Assembly: GCA_047495785.1 (NCBI GenBank)
Contig: JBLDXI010000009.1
Span: forward strand, 992,001-1,056,000
Source of the DNA: Lepidodermella squamata
Taxonomy: Eukaryota > Gastrotricha
Direction of reading: 5' to 3'
DNA length: 64,000 nucleotides
Shown here one piece after another: positions 9,752 through 21,745 of the stretch. The position numbers and the translations under genes are program-made. The first letter of the stretch is position 1; each line of letters begins with the position of its first letter. The notes below the pieces were generated by a model. The model saw only the letters and a list, made by a program, of their open reading frames with translations, made no database searches and had not been told where the DNA came from.

Positions 9752-12247
9752 ATCATATATGCAGTCAGGCAGAAGATTTTTTCGCTCAAAAATATAAGCT
9801 AAATATAAGAAAAAATAATTTGATTTAATTGTGAAGAATCAAATCGACTATTGATGTATTTGGTTGGCATTGAGCTGAATTGGGAACACATTTTACAGTC
9901 AACTAAGAAAATCACAAGAGCAACACCGAGAGTATATTAACGACAAAACGGATCAGCGAACATATTTTAATAATTATTACTATTTGTACGTCGCGCCAAG
10001 AAATCGTAACCAACAACTTTCTAATATTGGCATGGTGACGATTTGTCGCCTACCTCTTGAAGCCTAATATTGTATTGCTCAGTGCGTTTTCTAGAGGGAA
10101 AGCTGAGAAACATCAAAATTCAATTTTACACCGCTATTATTTGCCGTTTTTCATCGCGTGGGGCACGATCAGCCATAGGTATACCTTGCGTTGCTTTATT
10201 ATGCTTTAATTTTCTTCGGCGAATAGAAATCGACCGTGATCGTTAACATTTCAATGGCTGACCGATACGCGCTTCCGCATGTTCAGATTTTGTTTCAATC
10301 ATCAAGTTGGCATTTCTTTTCGATGTAGGTAATATCGATCCGATTCGCAAGCGGGCCCACATGCAGCAAATGAGCAGCTTCTGCGCATGCGCCATGCTTT
10401 CCATAATAACTGGTCTCGTTGGCAACGCCGCGCTGTACTTCCATCTAGAATCCAGAACTTGCAGTGTTCGCGACGGATCTAGGCAGCACTACAAAAGGTC
10501 AACATGTGACGTGAAGCGCCGTAGAATTTGTTGTTAATTGTAAAGGCAGCCATTCATTATTTGGGCAACCGACCGTAAAACCTTGGCAACATTTCTCATT
10601 TTGCACCGGCGTTATTCAGATTTCCGATTGTGCGTTAGTGCCAAAACGAAATCGGCATGTTAAACCTGATGAATCAGCGGCGGCAACTTCGACCAATTGA
10701 TATGGGTTGAGAAATAGCCGAAAGCTGTGCCGATGGGCACCCACATTTGAACGCTGACAGACGCTGATGTAAACAGAAGAACAATACAGGTAACTTGGGG
10801 TGAATTCGTTTTATTTTAGCGATAATTTCATCACGTTTTTCATTTGAAAAAAAGTTTAGGTATACGGAAGCAAGTTATTTTTCTTCAAGTACACAATTAT
10901 GATACGTATTAGTTAAAAAATATGTTAACTGCAAGTTGATAAAATTGTATGAATATTATGAACAATAAGTGGCTACGAAATCAACACTTGAATTTGTACG
11001 TTATAAAGCTTTGAATGTAAAGACATGAGTCGAAACTCGAAACGGTGTTCCAAGCCTATAGACAAAGTTGACTGGTCATTATTTGCTTGAAAAAAATATT
11101 CAGAAAATTCCTGCTGCTCTGAACGTGGCGTGGTAAAACTTGGCCTGGAAGAAACTGGTAATCGATTATCGAATCTAGCCGGTAGCTGTTCAGCTTTCAA
11201 GTAACAAATTTGATACCGAAAAAACACCTGTGTGATTCTTGATCGATGTCGAAACCGCGGGATTAAATCTGTTTTATCAAGGTAAAATGCAAAATGAGTC
11301 AGTGACGTAAGGGGTAACTCGTCCGATACGTGGGGTAATTTGGCCGCATTTGCCAAAAATGATTCATGAATCAGCTTCTAGCGAGTGAAAGTTGGAGCGT
11401 TGCAGCAACGCGCATTTCGATTACAAATAGGCCATGCATTCTATAACATTTAGGTGACTGAAGCCCTAGATTCCTGCCATCTAAATTTGAAAGCTGCCAT
11501 CAGAGGAATCTCTTAATAAGGTCCCTGAATTCCGAGATTTTTACGCCCAAACTTGCGAGGCCTAAAATCGATCGATCCCAGCTTCGACCTTTCGACAGAG
11601 AAATGGAGGTTGTAACATCGGTGCGAAAAAATCCCACTACAAAATGTTTCAGGAGGAAAAACAATTACTCCACACCTCGGTGACTCACCGCGACAGCACA
11701 GAACAAATACTCTTATTGGTAAACCTAGGTCCAGGTGTCTACCATTTTGTCCACCAGGCAAATTGTGGAATGGTCACCTTTAATTTTAATCTGAAATTGT
11801 GTAAAGATTCCACTTGGATGAGTTGATACAGAGGTTTGATTTTTGTTTTTATGGAACTTCCAATATCCAAAATAAATAATCCAATAATTCGCAAAAACAA
11901 AATCGATAGCCTTGGACCTTGGGTGGCTGGTAATTTTTCCGAAATTAGTCCTGTATGACTACAACGGCAAAAGTATGCCGACAGGTGAAAGAAGTGCGGG
12001 CAAAATTGTACTGGAAAAATAATGTTCATCTTTACGGTAACGCTGGAAATGCTGGAGCCGAAGTGTGCATAGGACTCTAAGGACCAATATCGTTGTCTCA
12101 TTTAGTGATAGCAATAGCTTGATATTTATTTCGGTGTAAGTGCAGTGATGTCAGTGGAAAAATAGCGTCTGTTTGAAGGCCTTCGCGGTTCGGTACATTA
12201 GGCCAATGCCTTCATTATTATGACCCCAGCCAAGTAACCCAGAATGA
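9752..12247. other. Long intergenic stretch, no gene recognised
   Basis: About 2.5 kb between the EF-hand gene and the palindromic element. Several open frames exist, the longest 10973-11356 on the minus strand (127 codons), but none shows domain motifs, and several overlap on opposite strands. I see no RNA gene or tandem repeat. Confidence 0.5.
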
Positions 12248-12834
12248 CGGTGTTGGGGCCCGAGCCCGATTTCGGCCCGTACGCAGACGGGTAGCATTGA
12301 TTTGCCACTCCGCGCTCGGGCCGGTTTAAAACATGCCCGTATGCGACGTTTACTGTAAATTTAATAAATTCGAGAGAATCACGCTTCACCGCACACGGGC
12401 CGGCCAGGGTGCCAGCCCGAGCACGGCGGAGAACAATGGGATCCAGTGCTATTGTTCAGCGCCGTACTCGGGCCGCCGGGCTCGGGCCCCTGGAATCGGG
12501 TCGTCGGGCTTGGGTCGCCGGGCTCGGGTCATCCTACAACCAACGCCCACCCCGACAATTTTACCAAGTCCCGGCCCGAGCCCGGCGGCCCGAGTACGGC
12601 GCTGAACAATAGCACTGGATCCCATTGTTCTCCGCCGTGCTCGGGCTGGCACCCTGGCCGGCCCGTGTGCGGTGAAGCGTGATTCTCTCGAATTTATTAA
12701 ATTTACAGTAAACGTCGCATACGGGCATGTTTTAAACCGGCCCGAGCGCGGAGTGGTAAAGTGCCGTTACCCGACCGCGTACGGGCTGACCCGAACGCGT
12801 TCGGGCCGAATTCGGGCTCGGGCCCCAACAACGG
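12248..12834. repeat. GC-rich long palindrome (foldback-type element)
   Basis: A large inverted repeat. The inner arms, 12305-12488 and 12573-12756, are identical over 184 bases in inverted orientation and are separated by an 84-base spacer. Similarity continues outward with mismatches and about 20 extra bases on the right, out to gttggggcccgagcccg at about 12251 and its complement ending about 12830. The element is much richer in GC than its surroundings and is built of repeated cgggctcggg-type words. It encodes no recognisable protein; the same short open frame appears on both strands only because the arms mirror each other. It lies 45 bases past the stop of the fucosyltransferase gene. Foldback or MITE-like transposon origin is inferred. 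Confidence 0.85.
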
Positions 12835-12879
12835 CACTAATGAATAAAGACAGGTTTATATTTCTAGCCATCAAATTTA

Positions 12880-14483
12880 CTAAAACCTTCGAAGCAGTGA
12901 TCGTCGCAAGAATACTGCCGTCCTACCGATAAGCATGATTATCAGCACGACCGTAAGGAACGATGTAAAAGAATGATATATCACGAATGTTTTGAAATTT
13001 GTCATTGGTGAGAAAAAAGGATAATAGAAAATTGATCTATCCGCTGAAAATCGATTGCCAACCGAAGAGCAGTTGCTGAACTCGGAAAATGTCATTCGAG
13101 AATGAAATTGTATGCTTTGTTCTGGTTTCCAAATATGATCACAGGTTTGCATCATAGACTCGAGTAGAAATGGCACGCCATCAGGAGCCCACGTGTAGTG
13201 CCAGGAATAATATGTCCTTAATTTTTCTTCACTGCCTGGAGATGACAGCTCTTTCAGGTATTTTACCAACTCTTCCAAGCTTGTGTAGTTGAACATATCG
13301 ATGTACGAACCTGGCGGCATAATAGAATCGTAGTTGGCTCCGCCATAAACAATTGGAATTGTTCCATATCTTTGGGATGCCATTAAGCCACGTTCAGCTT
13401 TTTCTGTGGTGTAGTTGTCGCATATGGAGTTTTCAAAGGACAAGTAGAATCTGTAGTCAGACATAAAAGAGTCGCCAAATATCGATAATTTTTCGTCGAA
13501 GTTGTCCCCGGCGCATCGACCAAAAACGTCGATTTTCAGACCAAGCTCAATTAACCGCAAAACAATGTCCTCTCTTTCACCTTCAGTTCTGAAACGAATA
13601 TTGTTATCAATATAAAAGGATATTTATAAGAACACTTACTTGCAATGCGAAACGACCCAGAAGCCATCAGCCCGTCTCTCAGAAAAATTTTCAGTGAAAT
13701 GATCGATATGGTTCTTGACCCCAGAAACAAAGTTTGCGTCTGCAATAATATCATTATGAAATTTCGACACTTTCCAATAAGGCACGACGATGTCTGATGA
13801 ATACGAGTAACTCATTGTCAAGTTGAAGCCAGTTCGTGAAATAAAATCCCAATCAACGGCCGATCGAATATTTTCTGGTGGCTCCATGTTGTAGAATATG
13901 TATCTCTGCCATGATGCTCTCATCGGTGGCATGTCGAATCGATTGATATCGAGGGCATGGAATGTAATCGCTGATGATGATGCTAATCGTGAGCGATCAG
14001 TGGTGATGAGGCAAGCCGGAGATTCTGGATCACTGTCATTTGCCGTTCGTGCAACGAGTATTAAACCTTCCTCCATTAACGATACGATGTCGATCCAAGT
14101 CTTACTTCCGAACCTGATTGATAAATTGAATCAGTTTATACAAACTATAATAAGTCGTTGTAGAGCTACAAAAATTGTCTAGCTTTATAAAAATCTAAAT
14201 ACCATGGCGTCCACAGCAGAACCGTTTTCACTTTCGTGAATGTTCGATATCGAGAGATGGGCTCAAATCTTGGAAGCTGGTCAATTGTTAAATTTCTGTT
14301 TCGAATGTAGCTGACAGATTGCATTAGAGAATATTTCAGGTCTGAGGCCCACATGCAGATTCCGACAGCGAGCACGACAGCGAATATCCAAATCACAAAC
14401 TTTGGTGGCCGAGATAGGACTAATAATGGATACCGGTTGCCGCGATATAAAATATTTCGACATGGCTTCAATATGATTCTCAT
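12880..14483 (-). CDS. Alpha-1,3-fucosyltransferase, glycosyltransferase family 10
   Basis: Three exons (14483-14203, 14113-13640, 13588-12880) encode about 487 residues. It has the type II Golgi layout: a short basic cytoplasmic tail, a membrane anchor near residues 29-48 (FVIWIFAVVLAVGICMW), a stem, then the catalytic region. Family 10 hallmarks are MEPPENI, the stretch FNLTMSYSYSSDIVVPY, the junction WVVSHCK-TEGERED, IDVFGRCAG, and the donor-site block YRFYLSFENSICDNYTTEK followed by IPIVYGGANYD. The enzyme should transfer fucose from GDP-fucose to GlcNAc on N- or O-glycans, as in core alpha-1,3 or Lewis-type fucosylation; exact linkage cannot be read. Unusually, a second hydrophobic segment (FLTVVLIIMLIG) lies near the C terminus after the catalytic domain. 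The palindrome begins just past the stop. Confidence 0.92.
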
Positions 14484-16139
14484 TGCTTATGCACCCGTCA
14501 GAGTTGGTAAACGTCTAGAATTGTGATAATCGATTGACTTGAAATAACCATAAGAAATTTGCCAATGAATTAAAGCTTTCGCATACCATTAGTCCTGCTG
14601 ACCATTGATCGTTTAGTTTGATGTGAATACTGTTCTTTTAAGCAGAACGCAAGCGCGGCGGCTGCACTTCCACTCAATGCAGTGGACCAATCTTGCTGCT
14701 AGTTATGAAATTTAGCCCTAGGAGCAGCGTACAACATTGCAAACTTAGGATAACGCCTTTCTCTCATGAAAGGGTCATACAAACAACAGCAGCGCTTCTA
14801 ACGCTGTTACATCTCTCGTGTCTTACTCACACGTTACTTTTTACCTGCTATCTACGCTATTTCCAGTAGTTGCAGTGTCATTCTACTGTCTCTTTCTTGA
14901 GCGCAACGAGATTTCGACTGCGAAGTTACGCAATAATTCATAAGGTGTGCAGCAACACAACGGCGACTTTAGAATGAGACACCGGGCACAAATATATAAG
15001 CCAGTTTCGATACTATACGGTATGCGACGAAATTATCGGGCGGTTCTTAAACCACAAAAAAATTAAACTCTCAACTTGTGGTCAATTTCCAGCATTTTCG
15101 AGTTTTTTTGCTGATATACCTACCATATAAACACTTGATTTCGAGGCAAAAAGAGTAATTTAGGCGCAAAATCCGCAATTATTCGACGCAAATCCACCAG
15201 CGATGGTACTTTTCTTACAATTGATTCCATTTTTGTGAGATCTCTAGTGTGCCCTGCCTCGGTCCCGGGTCAGATTTTCTTGAAATAATCATTACTGGTC
15301 TAAGCATTGCTCATTTTTTGCCAACGTTTTTCAACGCAGTATTTACACCTCCCTATGTTTTTCACATTACGCTTCGGGACTGTTAGAGCTAATTCTGCCG
15401 CCCTCTTCGGTCGATTCAGAATAAAGAAGGATGTTCGAAAACACAATTAATGTCTTGCCACTTGCCACGATATGCTGTAATTAAGGTTTTTTGTTATGAA
15501 CGTTGAGGCGCCATCGCGACTATTTTGAACTGAATTAGGAAAAGGCAATTCCTTCCTTCACTTCCAAAATTGTTGTCCCATACAAACCGATATATAAGGC
15601 TCGTCATTTTTCGATATCTCGAAAATTGCCCGACGAAAGAGGCTAATATTCAAGGGGTAGTTGTTCGAGGCGAGTTATTATTTTGCTGGTTTGTCAAAGT
15701 TCATGTAAAATCATCATCGTCGCCACTAGCTATGACGTTTTGTTGCAAATTTTCCTCACTTTAAATTGGCTATAATCGGAATATGCTCATGGCCATGAAT
15801 TGATGCCTGTATAAGATCAAGCTTTAATAAGGAAACTTGTAACAGGGAAACAATGCAACAAATTTGCAACATAGCAACCCATATTTATTCATCGAGAAAT
15901 CCATACTTTGCCATTATTATTTAAATATGCATGCAACGATCCATCTATCAGCGAAATATAGTGAAAGCGAGGTCAATGACACGGAGATGATGCCTCATGA
16001 TTTTTACGCTTGGAACGGGGCGATGTCAGGTGCTTGCCGCTTAACAGCCACATTGGCCAGTCCATTTGTGCTAGCCGCTTCACGCGTTGATCTGTCGATA
16101 AAACAAAAAAACTATCTCGTATCAATTTTTCATCAATAA
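14484..16139. other. Intergenic stretch, no gene recognised
   Basis: About 1.65 kb between the fucosyltransferase start and the 3' end of the GPR107-like gene. Plus-strand frames at 15570-15764 and 15864-16139 lack family resemblance; the second overlaps only flanking sequence. No structured repeat was seen. Confidence 0.5.
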
Positions 16140-18172
<2,033 letters not shown>

Positions 18173-19747
18173 TATATATCTTCAATTTCTAATTAATCAG
18201 TTATAAAGAACCATCAAAATGCAATCAATAGGCAGAAACTTCCGCTATAGCTTTTTTCTGCCTAAAATTCTTCTAGGCAGCCTAATATGCTCGGCACGAT
18301 TGGATCGTGCAATTCGACATATTTTTTATCATCTACCAAAAACATCGATGACTAGTGCAGTACAAGTATGGGGAATAGGGCTACTTGGTCAGTGTGCAAG
18401 TTGCTGTACTCATTGGCATGCCATTCCCTTTCTCTCAAATTACAGTTTGGGCCGATGAGTGTTAGGTGTTAGGATTCGCCTTAATATGTGAAAAAATACG
18501 TTGAAACGATTGCTCCCTAATGCCTTCTTTTGAAACTTCTAAGGTTGTGCCACATTGCGCACAACCACATAGTACTTTAGCCATAAAAGATTCAGGTTTC
18601 AACTTTCAGAACAATTACCCATGATAAATAAGACATAAATTTGAATCAGTCAGCTTTTCGCAGCTGCAATCGCAGTTTTAGCGCTGGTTTCACATTTTAA
18701 GCAGAAAAAGCTGAAGCCATCCTGGCTGAGCTCGCTATGTACTGCACGCTGCATGCCGTCAAGTGTCAAGTTAAAGGCTCAGTTAATGTAAGAATTGTAA
18801 GAATGTCGGTTTTTTATGGCAAAATCTAGGTTATCCGGTAACCTAGCCCCTAGCGTCGTCTGTCGCTCATGCTGCATGCACGATTCCAAAACATCGCCCA
18901 TCGCCCAAAAACTACTAAAACCGAGCATATAATGCGAAAATAGCGCGGTATTTTCAAACTTTGCCAATTTTTCTCAATGATAACCACGTTTTCACACATA
19001 TATATATTTAATATCTATTAAATTGTCACTGTAATGATTAATCAGTAAATAAAAATTTAGTCTAATAAGAACCATAGCAACGCCCAAGCTTTTGTTCAGC
19101 TACGGCTATCGTGGCGACGTTGATGTTAGACCGCTCTAACAGCGAATCCGCGGTATAAATACATAACTGCGTTTATACGTACGCAAATTGAATTTACCAG
19201 AGAGTTTGAGTGGGCTTGTGAGTCTGGTCGTTGCAGAGATTAGCTATCTGACATATTTTGTATAAATTTTAGTTATCGACCTCATGTTTACTTCAGAAAT
19301 ACCTCCCAAAAATGTCGACAGATCGTGCGATTGATGAGTAATTTGCACTTGTGTCTCGTTTCCATCTTTACCAGCATCATGTTAAATTAGAAATTTGGCT
19401 GAAATGATATCCTCTATTGATTTTCCCAATGACAGAGAGACGTTTTGATAGAATGTTAGAGCGAGGCTTATTCGGCGATAAATAAAGGAGTCACTCTACA
19501 TCCGGGTTTAATTAATAGCCAACGCCCAAGCCAAATCTTGAACCTGAACCAATTACGTACATAAATGTTACGTGTATGATTGTGAAATATAACAAAATAG
19601 TGATGGTGACTTGTTGTCATATGATAAGTGGCGAATATAATTGCAAATTTCTCTGTATTTGCCCTATTTTGAATTTTGACACCAATCTCAATTACTACTT
19701 TTCCTGTCATTTTAGATATTCGTTGTGACCTTACTTACCGGAACAAG
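18173..19747. other. Divergent intergenic region between GPR107-like and CIMIP2-like genes
   Basis: About 1.6 kb between two divergently transcribed starts, so it should hold both promoters. Open frames at 18219-18458 (+), 18779-18967 (-) and 19468-19710 (-) show no family motifs. No tRNA or repeat array was identified. Confidence 0.5.
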
Positions 19748-21745
19748 ATGCCGATTCCTTTCCAAGGAAAAAGCAATTTACAGACTGCCGATCCTTACCA
19801 TGTGCCAGGGTACATTTTCTGCTGACATTTATCGATTGATTTGCATGAGCCTTATATATGTCGTAGAAAGAAGAGCAATTTCTATTTTTAGCCCAAAAAC
19901 CTATAATTTAGAGCAATCCGAAGGGCAATTTCTACTATAACAGTGAAAATGAGGTCTAATAATTGATGCCCCGTGAACATGTTCGCTCCGCTCACATGTA
20001 AATGATTTTTCAATAAAAATATTGCTAAGCTAGCAGAGTTAGCTAGAAAGCCAGAAATGCATGTCAAAAATGACTTTTAGGCGATAATTGGGTAAAAAAC
20101 TGAAAATCTAAATTTTTTGGCAAAAACGCGGATTGCTCTTCTTTCTACGACATATATTTAAGCGGTGGCCTTGGGCTTACTAAAAATAACAGTGAAAAGT
20201 CAGAGAGTTGCGAGTGTTCTTTATGTATATTACATGAGACGTACTGTAGGACACCACGGCCCAGAGAAAATCAGAAAAATGTGATTTTTTAATGTATACA
20301 TTCACACTTCTAGCCCGGTATTTTTTTTCTCAAGGAAATATTATGAAAGCTTCGAAGCCGGGGCGTCCTATAGTACGTCTTATGGTATATTATTGATGTT
20401 GAGTAAACATCAATGTTACACAGCATTGAATCCAATGCTCAACTAGAAAATGTAATCATATTTCGCTGATCTTTACAGAATTTCAAATTTAAACAGGCCT
20501 TCATTGGAGATTAAGCGTCAATGATTTTTTACGTTAATTTAATGGGTGTTTTGCTTGCAGATACATCGGCTACGTTCCTCAATCGAAGTATCAAATCGGC
20601 GATACTTATGCTCACACCACTCATAACCTATTGTTGGATAAGCATACTCCTGGATCTACCCGATCAGTGCTATCAGAGATTCATTACAAACCTCCAATGG
20701 AATACGAGAAATTGAACGATCTACGTCAATCTCTTGTCAGGTGGGATTCTTATCAAAAATAATGATCTCCTTTCATTAAAAATAAAATTTCAACAAAATT
20801 TGCAGAACTCGTACTCAAAGCTGGGGCGATCAGAAGTATGCCGAAACAATGGTTCCCGGATACACGGGATTTATTCCAAAAATGAAGAATCATTATTTCG
20901 GAAAACGCTATGCTGAGGATACCTTAAGAGCAGTCGCAAATTTCGAACACTCTCACATTCAAGATGAAGTTAGTCCTTCTTTTCCCTGAAATAAAGTTGC
21001 TAGCGTGTTTTCATAAAGAAAAGTATGGCTGAATTGCGGACAAGTGTAGCCCTTCAAAGTGGTCGAGCACCTCCACAGAATGCGCTCTGTCAACTGCCTA
21101 ACCTCGAAGACCCAGTTGCAGCCAGCAAAGGATTGCCGCTCAGACAATGTGCACGAGATGCCGCACCATACCCTGAGCACCATGTCTATCCTCAATCTGT
21201 TTACACGATGAATGACGAGAATCCTAAGAAGTTTTTAATATCTGGTGAACAACATTTTTAAATGGTATTGTTTAATATAATTTCATTCATCTTCAGGATA
21301 CAAAGGCTACGTTCCGCGGGAGAAGTATTTGCACGGCCGAGGCCATAAAGAACAGACTCATTCTGCTGTAGCTCAGTTTGGTAGAGAGCAGACGGAAGCT
21401 AAAATTATTGAAAAGCAACCAGTTCAAATCGAAAAGCCTCGGCCTCCGAGTCAATACGAGGGTGTTGTCATTTATCCTGAATGCTCTGGAGTCATACCCA
21501 AGTTTTATGGCTACGTCCCAGGTGATTACTAACGTTTATTCAAATTATATTGGCTATAAGCTGATGTTTTTCCAGGAGAAAAATTCAGATTCGGAAGGCG
21601 ATTTGGAGAGAGCACCAAAAATGCCCTGAAGGTTGGTGAACCTGACACACTTCAACCGTCGCGAAGTTACAACTGCGATGACAAAAATTGCTTTCCTGTG
21701 CAGCGGTCCAAAACAATGACCAATATTTCACTTTGCTGCAGTTAA
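19748..21745 (+). CDS. Ciliary microtubule inner protein 2 (CIMIP2/FAM166/UPF0605) homologue
   Basis: Six exons (19748-19809, 20561-20740, 20806-20968, 21019-21244, 21297-21521, 21576-21745) encode about 341 residues. The protein is built of repeated tyrosine/glycine/proline motifs: PGYIGYVPQSKYQIGDTY, PGYTGFIPKMKNHYFGKRY, GYKGYVPREKYLHGRG and YGYVPGEKFRFGRRFGEST. This PGYxGyxP...G..Y repeat defines the FAM166 family, whose members bind inside axonemal doublet microtubules of motile cilia and sperm tails. The first exon was found by joining ADPYHVPG to YIGYVP across a 751-base intron, far longer than other introns here; that intron carries two small inverted-repeat elements. A ciliary or sperm role is inferred from the family. 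Confidence 0.87.
19854..20157. mobile_element. MITE-like inverted-repeat element in CIMIP2-like intron 1
   Basis: Perfect 26-base inverted repeats at 19854-19879 and 20132-20157 (core gtcgtagaaagaagagcaat) flank about 250 bases. Weaker inverted similarity continues inward for another 15-20 bases. No coding capacity and no clear target duplication were seen, so outer limits are approximate. A non-autonomous DNA transposon is the simplest reading. Confidence 0.7.
20233..20384. mobile_element. 152-base MITE with 8-base target duplication
   Basis: The element runs from catgagacgtactgtaggac at its left end to the inverted counterpart ending gtacgtcttatg, giving imperfect terminal repeats of about 25 bases. 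It is flanked by identical 8-base words gtatatta at 20225-20232 and 20385-20392, as expected of a target-site duplication. An 8-base duplication is usual for hAT-type transposons, but the family assignment is inference. It has no coding capacity and sits in the same intron as the 19854-20157 element. Confidence 0.8.

Noticed and set aside
10973-11356. 127-codon minus-strand frame
   Set aside because: No domain, signal or splice context; alone in AT-rich intergenic DNA, so chance is likely.
12333-12932. Open frames inside the palindrome
   Set aside because: The same short peptides occur on both strands because the arms are inverted copies; they resemble no protein.
21366-21395. tRNA-like words (gtagctcagtttggtagagagc)
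   Set aside because: It resembles a tRNA D-arm but lies inside exon 5 of the CIMIP2-like gene and has no matching T-arm or acceptor stem.
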